A stretch of DNA of 35,721 bases. Origin: Actinomycetes bacterium. Its GTDB lineage: Bacteria > Actinomycetota > Acidimicrobiia > Acidimicrobiales > Bog-793. The stretch is taken from positions 1-35,721 of the forward strand of contig JAKCCH010000024.1 in the NCBI GenBank assembly GCA_021838945.1, given 5' to 3'. The stretch's first letter is position 1. Each line of letters opens with the position of its first letter. Under the pieces are notes generated by a model. It worked only from the letters and a program-made list of their open reading frames with translations. It did no database searches and was not told where the DNA came from. The position numbers and the translations under genes are program-made. Of this stretch, positions 1-8,617 are shown one piece after another.

Positions 1-43
1 CAGCTGGCCGCCGGTCGAGGACCCGGCACGGCACCGCCGGCTC

Positions 44-1816
44 GTGCGGCGGCTCGTGGCCGCGCTCGTCGCCGCGATCGGAGTGCTCGACGTGGTCACG
101 GCGTTGCTCCCGCCCGAGGTCCGCGGGCGGCTCCATCCGTATCTCGGCTACGTGCCCCTCGAGGTGAGCGCAGCGGCCGGTGCTCTCGTCGGCCTCGCCG
201 GCATGGCGCTGCTCTTCGTGGCCCGCGGGCTCCGGCGCGGCCACCGGCTCGCCTGGTTCCTCGCCTCCGGCGTGCTCGCTCTCACGGCTGTCCTCCACAT
301 CGTCCGCCAAGGGGACCTTCCGGCGACGCTCGCATCACTGGCAGTGTTGGCCGCGCTCGTCTGGTCACGCGAGTCGTTCCGGTCCCGCTACGAGCCCGCC
401 GCCGTCAAGACCGCGCTGTGGACGCTCGCGGCCGGCGCCGTCGGCGTGTCGGTCGTCGTCACGGTCATCCTCGAGTTCGGCATCCAGTTCGACCGCGACC
501 ACGGGCCCCTCCCCTGGCCCACGGCCTTCGCGGCCGCCGTGGAGCGGCTCGTCGGCATCGACTCGATCGCGCTGCCGCATGTGGCCGCCACCTTCCTCAA
601 CCCCGCCGAGCTCGTCATCGGCGTCGGGCTCGCGCTCGTCGCCCTCGCGGTCGTCTTCCGTCCGGTGGCCGAGCGGAGGCGGGAAGGGTCTCACGGGCGG
701 GCGGTGCGCCGCGGCGGCCCGGCCGAGAGCGACTTCGACCGAGCGCGTGAGATCGTCATGCGACGGGCGAGCGGCACGCTCGACTACTTCACTCTTCGCA
801 ACGACAAGCAGCACTTCTTCGCCCGCGACGGCGTCGTCGCCTACGCCGTCCACAGCGGCGTGGCACTCGCGTCCCCGGACCCGATCTGCCCGCCCGAGGA
901 GCGAGCGTCCCTGTGGACGGCCTTCCGGAGGTTCGCCGACGAGCACGCATGGTCCGTCGCGGTCCTCGGCGCCGGCCAGGAGTGGCTGCCCATCTACCAG
1001 GGATCCGGGATGCGGGACCTCTACATCGGCGACGAGGCGGTCGTGGACGTGCGTACCCTCTCGCTCGCGGGCGGGACGAAGAAGGGACTGCGCCAAGCGG
1101 TCAACCGCATCGCCAAGTACGGCTACACGATCTCCTTCCACGACCCGGCGAACGTCGATGAGGCGCTCGCCGAGGCGCTACGCGACGTGATGGTGAAGAG
1201 CAGGCGAGGAGGGGTGGAGCGGGGTTTCTCGATGACGCTCGGCAGGATCTTCGACCCGGACGACACCGGCTTGCTGCTCGCCGTCGCCCATGGCCCCGGC
1301 GACGGTGCCCCACCCGTCGCCTTCTGCCAATTCGTGCCGGCGCCGGGCATCAAGGGCTACTCCCTCGACCTCATGAGGCGGGAGCCCGGCGACCACCCGA
1401 ACGGGCTCCTCGACTTCATCCTCGTGCGCACGATGGAGCGGCTCCGTGAGCAGGGCGATGAGGGGCTCGGGCTCAACTTCGCCATGATGCGGGCGGTGCT
1501 CGCCGGCGAGGCAGGTGGTGGGATCACGACGAAGGTCGAGCGTTTCGTGCTGAGGCGGATGTCGGATTCGATGCAGATTGAGTCGCTCTGGCGCTTCAAC
1601 GCCAAGTTCGATCCCGAGTGGCTGCCGCGCTACGTCGTCTGGGACGCAGCCGAGCACTCCCTCGCCGCTGCGCTCGCCATCGCCCGTGCGGAGAGCTTCT
1701 GGGAGCTGCCCCTCATCGGAAGGTTCCTCGTGCCAGCCGATGCCGGGTCGGATGCTCGGGAAGGCGCGGCGGCAGCTTCGTCCTCGGCCGCCTCGTCTTC
1801 GGCCGCCTCTTCGTGA
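44..1816 (+). CDS. Lysyl-phosphatidylglycerol synthetase-like membrane protein (DUF2156), 5' end possibly outside window
   Basis: Integral membrane protein resembling MprF/LysX-type aminoacyl-phosphatidylglycerol synthases, which move an amino acid from aminoacyl-tRNA onto membrane phosphatidylglycerol. The N-terminal ~210 residues hold about five hydrophobic segments. Residues ~225-565 form a DUF2156 (tandem GNAT-like) catalytic region with recognisable stretches NDKQHFFARDG, KKGLRQAVNRI, GLNFAMMRAVLAGEA and SLWRFNAKFDPEWLPRY. The first in-frame start here is GTG at 44, but the frame is open back to base 2, so the true start may lie upstream of the window. No lysyl-tRNA synthetase domain is fused. 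The C-terminus ends in an Ala/Ser run (SSSAASSSAASS). It is convergent with nuoN. Family assignment is good; the amino acid and lipid substrates are inferred only. Confidence 0.82.
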   Translation: MRRLVAALVAAIGVLDVVTALLPPEVRGRLHPYLGYVPLEVSAAAGALVGLAGMALLFVARGLRRGHRLAWFLASGVLALTAVLHIVRQGDLPATLASLAVLAALVWSRESFRSRYEPAAVKTALWTLAAGAVGVSVVVTVILEFGIQFDRDHGPLPWPTAFAAAVERLVGIDSIALPHVAATFLNPAELVIGVGLALVALAVVFRPVAERRREGSHGRAVRRGGPAESDFDRAREIVMRRASGTLDYFTLRNDKQHFFARDGVVAYAVHSGVALASPDPICPPEERASLWTAFRRFADEHAWSVAVLGAGQEWLPIYQGSGMRDLYIGDEAVVDVRTLSLAGGTKKGLRQAVNRIAKYGYTISFHDPANVDEALAEALRDVMVKSRRGGVERGFSMTLGRIFDPDDTGLLLAVAHGPGDGAPPVAFCQFVPAPGIKGYSLDLMRREPGDHPNGLLDFILVRTMERLREQGDEGLGLNFAMMRAVLAGEAGGGITTKVERFVLRRMSDSMQIESLWRFNAKFDPEWLPRYVVWDAAEHSLAAALAIARAESFWELPLIGRFLVPADAGSDAREGAAAASSSAASSSAASS

Positions 1817-1869
1817 GCCCTGGGGGTTTCGACCTCCTGGAGGGCACGTCGCGGCGATCGCAGTCACAC

Positions 1870-2048
1870 AGGCGTTCGCCTGCGACATGCCAGCTTCACG
1901 AATTGGGAGCCAGGCGCGGGATCGGCAAACTGTGAAGCCAGGCGTTCGCCGGCGACATGCCAGCTTCACGAATTGGGAGCCGGGGGCGGGATCTGCCAAC
2001 TGTGAAGCCAGGCGTTCGCCGGCGACATGCCAGCTTCACAAGTTGCCC
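1870..2048. repeat. 70-bp tandem palindromic repeat array (about 2.5 units)
   Basis: A unit of exactly 70 bp begins at 1870, 1940 and 2010 with near-identical sequence (start AGGCGTTCGCC). Around each of the second and third starts an inverted repeat is present. In the last copy, arms TGTGAAGC (2001-2008) and GCTTCACA (2033-2040) enclose GGCG-TT-CGCC (2011-2020) and GGC-GACAT-GCC, which could fold as a three-way junction. Imperfect pairing extends outward to about 1993-2048. The array lies between the convergent stop codons of the lipid synthetase and nuoN. It could be a REP/MITE-like element, a bidirectional terminator, or both. No gene is evident in 1817-2075. Confidence 0.8.
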
Positions 2049-2075
2049 CGCTGACCGGCGGAGCGGCCCTGATGC

Positions 2076-3854
2076 TCAGAATAGGAGCGAGGCGGCGTGG
2101 ACGAAGGCGAAGAGTGGCCCCGGCCAGATGCCGAGCACGACGGTGAACAGCACGGTGACGGCGATGCCGACGGCCGTGGTCGGTGCGAGGTCGAACGGAA
2201 GCGCCCGTGCGGGTGAGGGTGCGCCTCCTGCTCCCGCCGGCGCAGTCTCTCCGGCGTCCGGCTCCGTCGGCGCCGCCACCAGCGTCCCGGCCGTAGCCGT
2301 TGCCCCCGAAGCGACAGCGCCGCCGGCCCCACCCGGTGCGACCTCCAAGGCGCCGCCGGGAGCGCTCGCCATGGCAAGCTCCGGGTGCCCGGCGAGCGCC
2401 TCACCAGGCACCGCCGCCGAGCCAACACCGGCACCAACACCGGCGCCATCGTCAGCGCGAGCACCAGCACCGGACCCCTGCCCGTACATCACGAACACGA
2501 CCCGCAGGTAGAACCCAGCCGCCACCGCGCCCGTCAGCATGGCGATCACGGCGAGCGCGTAGGAGTGCGACTGCACCGCCGCCTCGACGACGTACAGCTT
2601 CCCGAGGAACCCCGTCGTGAAGGGTGCACCTGCCTGCGCTAGGAGCAGCACGGCGAATGCGAGCGCCAGCATGGGGTGGCTACGGGCGAGCCCGCGATAC
2701 GACTCGATCGCATGGTCCCGGTCGCCGCGCCGGCCGATCACGGTGATGATCGCGAAGCTCCCGAGCACGAGGAAGGCGTATACGAAGACGTAGTAGAGGC
2801 TGGCTGAGATCCCGGAGGCCGACGCCGCCTGCAGGCCGAGAAGGATGAACCCGGCGTGGTTGATCGAGGAATACGCCAGCATCCGCTTCACGTTGCGCTG
2901 CACGAGGCCGAGCACGGCCCCGAGCACGAGCGTCAGCACGGCGACGACCCACAACACGGGCTGCCAGGTCGCGGTGAGCGAGTGGAACGTCGAGAAGAAG
3001 ACCCGCAGCAACGCTGCGAAGCCGCCGACCTTCGCGATGGCCGCCATGTAGCCCGTCGCAGGAGTCGGGGCGCCCTGGTAGACGTCCGGCGTCCACATGT
3101 GGAACGGGACAGCGGCGATCTTGAAGAGGAACCCGACGAGGACGAGCCCCATCCCGGCGAGCAGGAGCCCGTCGTTCGTGCTGACGTTGTTCGCGAGGTA
3201 GCCGGCGATCTGGGCGAGGTTCGTCGAACCGGTCGCGCCATAGGTCAAGGCGATGCCGTACACGAATATCGCCGACGAGAAGGCCCCGAGGACGAAGTAC
3301 TTCATGCCCGCCTCGCCGGACTCCGCCCGGCGCTGGTCCATGGCTGCGAGGACGTACAGCGGGATGGACATGATCTCGAGCCCGAGGAAGATGACGATGA
3401 AGTCGTTCGCCGCGGCCATGAACATGGCCCCCGACGCGCCGAGCAGGGCGAGCGCGTGGTACTCGGGGCCGGCGATGCCCTCGCGCCGCAGGTAGCCGTC
3501 GGCGATGAACGACGACACGATGATGACGCAGGCCGAGAGGATGACGAATGCCGTCGAGAAACCATCGATCGACAACGCGTGCGCGATTGCCGTGAAGGGC
3601 CGTCCCTTGCCGTGGATCTTCTCCCACAGGACGATCCCCGAGACGAGGGCGGCGACGCCGGCGGCGGCCGAGAGCACCGTGTAGGCGAAGGTCGGGAGGT
3701 GGCGGACCGAGAGCGCCCCGGCCGCGAGCATGAGCAGCGCCCCACCGATCAGGATGAGCTCGGGCAGGATCGCGGTGTAGTCGATGTGCGGGATGGAGAA
3801 CGCGCCCGAGCTCGCGACCGAGCCGACGAGCGCCCCGAGCAGGCTCGCGATCAC
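2076..3854 (-). CDS. nuoN: NADH-quinone oxidoreductase subunit N
   Basis: Antiporter-like proton-channel subunit in the membrane arm of complex I. The 592-residue protein has a long series of hydrophobic helices and the family stretch FHMWTPDVYQGAPTPATGY followed by AKVGGFAALLRVF. The GTG start overlaps the nuoM stop as GTGA, implying translational coupling. About 100 residues of Ala/Gly/Pro-rich low-complexity sequence (coding DNA roughly 2195-2490) separate the MYGQ helix end from the last hydrophobic helix (TTAVGIAVTVLFTVVLGIWP). This insertion is not part of usual NuoN and makes the protein longer than the normal ~480-500 residues. It is the last gene of the operon, and its stop lies next to the 70-bp repeat array. 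Confidence 0.95.
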   Translation of the reverse strand: MIASLLGALVGSVASSGAFSIPHIDYTAILPELILIGGALLMLAAGALSVRHLPTFAYTVLSAAAGVAALVSGIVLWEKIHGKGRPFTAIAHALSIDGFSTAFVILSACVIIVSSFIADGYLRREGIAGPEYHALALLGASGAMFMAAANDFIVIFLGLEIMSIPLYVLAAMDQRRAESGEAGMKYFVLGAFSSAIFVYGIALTYGATGSTNLAQIAGYLANNVSTNDGLLLAGMGLVLVGFLFKIAAVPFHMWTPDVYQGAPTPATGYMAAIAKVGGFAALLRVFFSTFHSLTATWQPVLWVVAVLTLVLGAVLGLVQRNVKRMLAYSSINHAGFILLGLQAASASGISASLYYVFVYAFLVLGSFAIITVIGRRGDRDHAIESYRGLARSHPMLALAFAVLLLAQAGAPFTTGFLGKLYVVEAAVQSHSYALAVIAMLTGAVAAGFYLRVVFVMYGQGSGAGARADDGAGVGAGVGSAAVPGEALAGHPELAMASAPGGALEVAPGGAGGAVASGATATAGTLVAAPTEPDAGETAPAGAGGAPSPARALPFDLAPTTAVGIAVTVLFTVVLGIWPGPLFAFVHAASLLF

Positions 3855-5488
3855 GACCCGGACCCCTGGGATCCGTCGGCAGCCCCGCCTGACCCGCCTG
3901 ACCCGCCTGACCCGCCTGACCCGCCTGACCCGCCCGACCCGCCCGACCCGTGCGACACGTGAGCTGTCAGCACGGGCTTCCCCGTCGTCGGGATCTTCGG
4001 GTGCGCCACCTGCTCGATGTGCGCCACGAGCCGATCGACCGATGGTGTTATCCGGCTGAGCACAGGACCCGGGAACACGCCGAGGAACACGATGATCGCC
4101 ACGAGCGGCGCCATGTAGAGACCCTCACGCCACGTCATCTCGGTGAAGCCGGCCTCCTTCGCCGTCGGAACGCCATGGAAGACCTGCTGGTAGGCCCACA
4201 ACATGTAAACAGCGGCGACGACCACTCCCGCCGTGGCGACCACCGCCCACCATCGGTGGGTGAGGAAAGTGCCTGACAGGATCAGGAACTCGCCGACGAA
4301 GCCGTTCAGCCCGGGCACGCCGATCGAGGCCAGCATCGTCAACGTGAAGACGCCGGCGAGCACCGGCGCCTTGGACTGGAGCCCTGTCAGATCGGTCGTC
4401 GAGAACGAACCGAGGCGCCGGTAGATCATGGCGATGAGAAGGAAGAGAGCAGCGGTGTAGATGCCGTGGTTCACCATCTGCAAGACGGCGCCGGACAACG
4501 CCGGCCCGGTCAGCGCGAACGCGCCGACGACGATGAAGCCGAGGTGCGCGAGCGACGAGTAGGCCACGAGCCGCTTCAGGTCACGCTGCACCGCCGCGAC
4601 GATGCCGCCGTAGATGATCCCGATCACGCCGAGGGTGAGCAGCAGCGGCGCGAGGGTCACGACCGCCTTCGGGAACAGCTCCAGATCGAAACGCACGATC
4701 CCGTACGTCCCGAGTTTGGCCATCACTCCCGCGAGGATGACGCTCCCGGTTGCCGGCGACTCCCGGTAGGCATCGGGCGACCACGTGTGGAACGGGAAGA
4801 TCGGCGCCTTCACAGCGAAGGCGACCGTGAACGCGAGCAGGAGCAGGACGCCAGCCGTTCCCGACAGGCGGGTGGAAGCGAGCGCCCGGACGTCGAAGGT
4901 GGTGACGCCTGTCTGCTCCGCGTGGAGGGCGACCACCGCCAGGATTCCCACCAGCAGGAAGGCCGAGGCGGCGAGTGTGTAGAGGAAGAACTTCGTCGCC
5001 GCGTAGCCGCGCCGCTCGTGTCCCCATCCCGAGACGAGGAAGTAGATCGGCACGAGCGTCAGCTCGAAGAACAGGAAGAACACGAGCAGGTCGAGCGAGA
5101 GGAAGCTTCCGAGGCAGCCCGCCTCGAGCAGGAGAAGCCACGCCACGAAGGACTTGTCGCCGTCGCGCCCCGCGCCCGACCCGCCGAGAGCGATCGGGAA
5201 GAGCACTGCGGTCATCAGCACGAGGAAGAGCGAGATCCCGTCGACGCCGAGCGACCACGAGATCCCGAGTGACGAGATCCACGGGTGCACCGACACCATC
5301 TGGAAGCCGGCGGTGTGGCCGGCGAATGCCGCAGTCGTCGCAGCGGCGAACCCGAGCGTGGCGATGGTCCCGGCCCAGCCGACGAAACGGATGGCAGCCT
5401 TGGCGAACGAAGGCAGCAGCGCCGCCACGAGGGCTGCACCTGCCGGCAGCAGCACGAGGACGTTCAGGTACGGGAACCCGCCGCTCAC
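3851..5488 (-). CDS. nuoM: NADH-quinone oxidoreductase subunit M
   Basis: Second antiporter-like membrane-arm subunit of complex I. Family signatures include FHTWSPDAYRESPATGSVIL, then GVMAKLGTYGIVRF, and FFELTLVPIYFLVSGWG. Its 545 residues are close to the family norm apart from the C-terminal tail. The GTG start overlaps the nuoL stop (GTGA), and its own stop overlaps the nuoN GTG start in the same way. After the last helix (about residue 490) comes a soluble tail containing seven Ser-Gly-Gly repeats and ending AADGSQGSGS, encoded by a 9-bp tandem repeat. The tail is not a known feature of NuoM and is probably a flexible cytoplasmic or periplasmic extension. Confidence 0.96.
   Translation of the reverse strand: MSGGFPYLNVLVLLPAGAALVAALLPSFAKAAIRFVGWAGTIATLGFAAATTAAFAGHTAGFQMVSVHPWISSLGISWSLGVDGISLFLVLMTAVLFPIALGGSGAGRDGDKSFVAWLLLLEAGCLGSFLSLDLLVFFLFFELTLVPIYFLVSGWGHERRGYAATKFFLYTLAASAFLLVGILAVVALHAEQTGVTTFDVRALASTRLSGTAGVLLLLAFTVAFAVKAPIFPFHTWSPDAYRESPATGSVILAGVMAKLGTYGIVRFDLELFPKAVVTLAPLLLTLGVIGIIYGGIVAAVQRDLKRLVAYSSLAHLGFIVVGAFALTGPALSGAVLQMVNHGIYTAALFLLIAMIYRRLGSFSTTDLTGLQSKAPVLAGVFTLTMLASIGVPGLNGFVGEFLILSGTFLTHRWWAVVATAGVVVAAVYMLWAYQQVFHGVPTAKEAGFTEMTWREGLYMAPLVAIIVFLGVFPGPVLSRITPSVDRLVAHIEQVAHPKIPTTGKPVLTAHVSHGSGGSGGSGGSGGSGGSGGSGGAADGSQGSGS
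3884..3946. repeat. 9-bp microsatellite, seven units, encoding (Ser-Gly-Gly)7 in NuoM
   Basis: Seven consecutive 9-bp units: five cccgcctga followed by two cccgcccga, plus a degenerate eighth (cccgtgcga). Read on the minus strand each perfect unit gives Ser-Gly-Gly. The tract sits in the last 40 codons of nuoM, after the final membrane helix. Slippage in 9-bp steps would keep the reading frame. Confidence 0.92.
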
Positions 5489-7488
5489 GAGACCGACCTC
5501 GAGACGACGTAAGCCAGCAGCACGACGAGCCCGGCCATGACACCGAGGGCGTAGTTGCGGACGTAGCCCGTTTGAACCTTGCGCAACACGCCTCCGCCGG
5601 ACCGGAACAGCCCGGCGACCCCGTTCACCGCGCCGTCGATGACCCGGTTCTCGACCACTGCGGAAGTGAAGGCGGCGAACACGGTCGATGTGCGGGCGAT
5701 CAGGCGGTCATAGCCGAAGTCGATGAACCAGGCCCGCTGCAGGAAGGTCGGCTCGACCTCGGGACGGTCGACGGCCGAACGCCAGAGGGCGATGGCCAAC
5801 CCGACACCGAGCACGGCGAGGGCCGCGTCGACGCAGGCGAACAGCACCTGTGTGCCCGCACCGAAGTGGTGGTTGAACAGGCTCCGGCTCACGACGGGGT
5901 CCAGCCAGCGTTCGAGGAAGACGAGGTTCGGGTGGAAGGGCAGGTTGATGATGCCTCCCACGAACGAGCAGACGGCGAGCACGACGAGCGGGACCGTCAT
6001 GACCCATGCCGGGTCGTGCGGATGGAGCTCGCGCTGCGACACCCGCTCGTGCGACACGTTCGGGTTCGAGGTGTCCGCCTCCTCCTGCGCGTGTCCGGAG
6101 GCCGGTGGCGTCGAGGCGTGCGACACGACCGCTCCGTGGCCGTCCCCGCTCGCCCGCGCCTCTACCCAGCGGGCGTTCCCCGAGAAGACGAGCATGTAGC
6201 AGCGGCCGATGTAGTAGGCCGTCAGCACCGCCGTCAGTGCTCCGAGGGCATACAACCACGGGCTGAAGCCGTAGGCGTTCAAGAGCACGTCGCCCTTCGC
6301 CCAGAAGCCGGCGAGCGGCGGCACCCCGCCGATCGCCAACCACGCGACGAGGAAGGTGATCCAGGTGATCGGCATCACCGCCCGAAGGCCGCCCATCAGC
6401 TTGGTGTTCTGTTCGTCGTTCATGGCATGGATGACCGAGCCCGCCCCGAGGAACAGCAGCGCCTTGTAGAAGGCGTGCGCAAGCATGAGGAAGATGGCCG
6501 CCACGTAGGCGCCCACGCCGGCGGCGAGGAACATGTAGCCGAGCTGCGAGATCGTCGAGTAGGCGAGGATCTTCTTGACGTCGTTCTGCGCGCAGGCGAT
6601 CGTCGCCCCGAGGAAAGCGGTGACCGCGCCGATGATGGCGACCGTGTGGGCGGCGTCCGGCGCCCGGAACAGGATCGGGTTGATCCGGCACATCAGATAG
6701 ACGCCGGCAGTCACCATCGTCGCTGCGTGGATGAGAGCCGACACCGGCGTGGGGCCCTCCATCGCATCGGCGAGCCACGGGTAGAGGGGGAGCTGCGCCG
6801 ACTTGCCCACCGCCCCGAGGAACAGCAGGAGGGCGATCGCGGTCAGCGACGCCCCGCTCACGTGACCGAGACGGGAGAAGACCGTGGTGTACTGGAGCGA
6901 GCCGGTCCGCTCGTACACGAGGAACATGCCGACCAGGAACCCGGCGTCACCGATCCGGTTGAAGATCATCGCCTTCTTGCCGGCGCTCGCCGCGCTCGGC
7001 CGATCGAACCAGAAGGCGATGAGGAAGTACGAGCAGACGCCGACGCCCTCCCAACCGAGGAACGTCATGACGAGGTTGCCGCCGAGGACGAGCAGCAGCA
7101 TCGACGACACGAACAGGTTCATGTAGAGGAAGAATTTCGGCAACTGCGGGTCGTGCTCCATGTAGCCGATGGAGTAGAGGTGGATGAGCGTCGAGACACC
7201 CGTCACGAACAGCGCCATCGTCATCGACAGCGGGTCGACGAGGATTCCCGCCGTCACGTGCAGCCGGTCGACCGAGAACCAGGTCCACCAGGTCTGGTCG
7301 AAGGACCGGTGAGCCGGCGCCTGCTGGAAGAGCCCGGCGAAGACGATCACCGTCACGACGAAGCTCGCGGCCACCATCGCAGTGCCGAGCCAGCCCGCGA
7401 CTGGGTTGCCGAGGCGCCTGCCGGCGAGCGCCAGCACCGCGAACCCGGCGAGCGGGAAGAGCGGGATCAGGAAGGCGGCGTGCAGCAC
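5485..7488 (-). CDS. nuoL: NADH-quinone oxidoreductase subunit L
   Basis: Largest antiporter-like subunit at the distal end of the membrane arm, bearing the lateral helix. Signatures include LYSIGYMEHDPQLPKFF, TFLGWEGVGVCSYFLI, and MEGPTPVSALIHAATMVTAG. The chosen start is GTG at 7488, eight bases after the nuoK stop, preceded by an AAGGGA purine stretch. The open frame extends further upstream, but that part is antisense-like Arg/His-rich sequence overlapping nuoK. The product is 667 residues. A hydrophilic, His-rich loop (GDGHGAVVSHAS to SQRELHPHDP, DNA about 6010-6160) lies between two late transmembrane segments. The stop overlaps the nuoM GTG. Confidence 0.95.
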   Translation of the reverse strand: MLHAAFLIPLFPLAGFAVLALAGRRLGNPVAGWLGTAMVAASFVVTVIVFAGLFQQAPAHRSFDQTWWTWFSVDRLHVTAGILVDPLSMTMALFVTGVSTLIHLYSIGYMEHDPQLPKFFLYMNLFVSSMLLLVLGGNLVMTFLGWEGVGVCSYFLIAFWFDRPSAASAGKKAMIFNRIGDAGFLVGMFLVYERTGSLQYTTVFSRLGHVSGASLTAIALLLFLGAVGKSAQLPLYPWLADAMEGPTPVSALIHAATMVTAGVYLMCRINPILFRAPDAAHTVAIIGAVTAFLGATIACAQNDVKKILAYSTISQLGYMFLAAGVGAYVAAIFLMLAHAFYKALLFLGAGSVIHAMNDEQNTKLMGGLRAVMPITWITFLVAWLAIGGVPPLAGFWAKGDVLLNAYGFSPWLYALGALTAVLTAYYIGRCYMLVFSGNARWVEARASGDGHGAVVSHASTPPASGHAQEEADTSNPNVSHERVSQRELHPHDPAWVMTVPLVVLAVCSFVGGIINLPFHPNLVFLERWLDPVVSRSLFNHHFGAGTQVLFACVDAALAVLGVGLAIALWRSAVDRPEVEPTFLQRAWFIDFGYDRLIARTSTVFAAFTSAVVENRVIDGAVNGVAGLFRSGGGVLRKVQTGYVRNYALGVMAGLVVLLAYVVSRSVS

Positions 7489-7496
7489 GAGCCCCG

Positions 7497-7802
7497 CTAT
7501 CCCTTCAGCACGTGGATGTCGTCGGCCGTGGCGCCCACGCGACGCCGGAAGATGGCAACGATGATGCCGAGTCCCACGACGACCTCGGCTGCCGCCACGA
7601 CGAGCACGAAGAACACCGCCGCCTGCCCCGCGACGTCGTTCAGCTCGCGGGCGAACGTCACGAAGGCGAGGTTCGCGGCGTTGAGCATGAGCTCGACGCA
7701 CATGAACATGACGAGGACGTTCCTCCGGACGAGCAGACCGATGGCACCGATCGTGAACAGCACCGCCGACAACGTCAGGTAGAAGCTCGCCGGGACGCTC
7801 AT
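7497..7802 (-). CDS. nuoK: NADH-quinone oxidoreductase subunit K
   Basis: Small 101-residue membrane subunit (three hydrophobic helices), homologous to mitochondrial ND4L. The conserved helix [19 protein letters not shown] carries the membrane glutamate (VEL) that belongs to the proton pathway in this family. The ATG start overlaps the nuoJ stop (ATGA). The stop is TAG, eight bases before the nuoL start, one of only two non-overlapping junctions in the operon. Length and sequence are typical. Confidence 0.97.
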   Translation of the reverse strand: MSVPASFYLTLSAVLFTIGAIGLLVRRNVLVMFMCVELMLNAANLAFVTFARELNDVAGQAAVFFVLVVAAAEVVVGLGIIVAIFRRRVGATADDIHVLKG

Positions 7803-8617
7803 GACTCCCGCCTCTGTACGATGCTCACGCCTTCTGCCTCCTTCAATACGGCCCCGAAGGGTTCGCCGGCGGTCACGAGCTCGCCGGCCGCCCGCTCTGC
7901 TTGGATCGACTGCTCCGGGCTGACCGCCCCAGCGCTCCCGGCCCCGGCGCTCCCGGCCCCGGCCCCCGCCCCGCCACGACCCGCCGACCCGCCGCCACCT
8001 GCCACGATCTCACCGGAGTCGACCCGCGGCCCGATGCTCGGGTCGACGTCCTCACCCGAGCCCCGCGGGCGCCGGGCGAGCACAACCGCGCCGATGACGG
8101 CGATGACGAGCAGGGCGGAGGTGATCTCGAAGGGTAGGAGGTAGCTCGTGAAGACGGACCGCCCGAGCACCGCCACGTTTGCCTGGCCCGTGCCGTGCAG
8201 CGGCCCGGCGACCGTGTGCGCGCCGGTCGGCCACTTGCCGCGGGCGAGCAGGATGACCTCGGCGAGGCCGAGCACTCCGAGCGCCACCGCCAGCCAGCGC
8301 TGTGCAGGCATGGGCTCGGCGGCAATGGACTCGTTGCGGTCGACGCCGAGCAGCATGATCACGAACAGGAACAGCACGACGATGGCGCCGGCGTAGACGA
8401 TCACCTGTACCGCTGCGAGGAACTGGGCATCCTCCTCGACGAACAGCACCGCCACACCGAACAGCGTCATGATCAGCATGAGGGCCGAGTGCACCGGGTT
8501 GCGCGACAGCACGACACCGAGCGCGCCGACGACCGAGATGATGGCAGCGACCGCGAACGTGAGGGCGTCCGGCACCGTTGCGGTGGCGAGCAGGCCGCCG
8601 GCCAGGGCGCCGTGCAT
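7799..8617 (-). CDS. nuoJ: NADH-quinone oxidoreductase subunit J
   Basis: ND6-type membrane subunit of complex I. The first ~195 residues contain five hydrophobic helices and the family stretch [20 protein letters not shown], then [20 protein letters not shown]. The start is the ATG at 8617, which shares its A with the nuoI TGA (TGATG). After the last helix a 75-residue hydrophilic tail follows, first a Gly/Ala-rich run ([20 protein letters not shown]) and then an acidic, mixed-composition end ([20 protein letters not shown]). Total length is 272 residues; the tail is an extension relative to short NuoJ forms. The stop overlaps the nuoK ATG. Confidence 0.95.
   Translation of the reverse strand: MHGALAGGLLATATVPDALTFAVAAIISVVGALGVVLSRNPVHSALMLIMTLFGVAVLFVEEDAQFLAAVQVIVYAGAIVVLFLFVIMLLGVDRNESIAAEPMPAQRWLAVALGVLGLAEVILLARGKWPTGAHTVAGPLHGTGQANVAVLGRSVFTSYLLPFEITSALLVIAVIGAVVLARRPRGSGEDVDPSIGPRVDSGEIVAGGGGSAGRGGAGAGAGSAGAGSAGAVSPEQSIQAERAAGELVTAGEPFGAVLKEAEGVSIVQRRES

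Noticed and set aside
1931-2045. TGTGAAGC/GCTTCACA arms in the 70-bp repeats as Rex operators
   Set aside because: The half-sites resemble Rex half-sites, but they are separated by 24 bases instead of 4-6 and lie between convergent gene ends, not at a promoter.
1870-2048. 70-bp repeats as a CRISPR array
   Set aside because: The whole 70-bp unit is conserved rather than repeat plus variable spacer, there are fewer than three copies, and no cas genes are nearby.
2856-5272. Long plus-strand frames opposite nuoM and nuoN
   Set aside because: They are charged, Arg/Asp/Glu-rich mirror images of GC-rich coding sequence, with no motif and no ribosome sites.
7489-7701. NuoL extension upstream into nuoK
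   Set aside because: The in-frame sequence is Arg-rich and overlaps the well-conserved nuoK; GTG 7488 gives a normal N-terminus.
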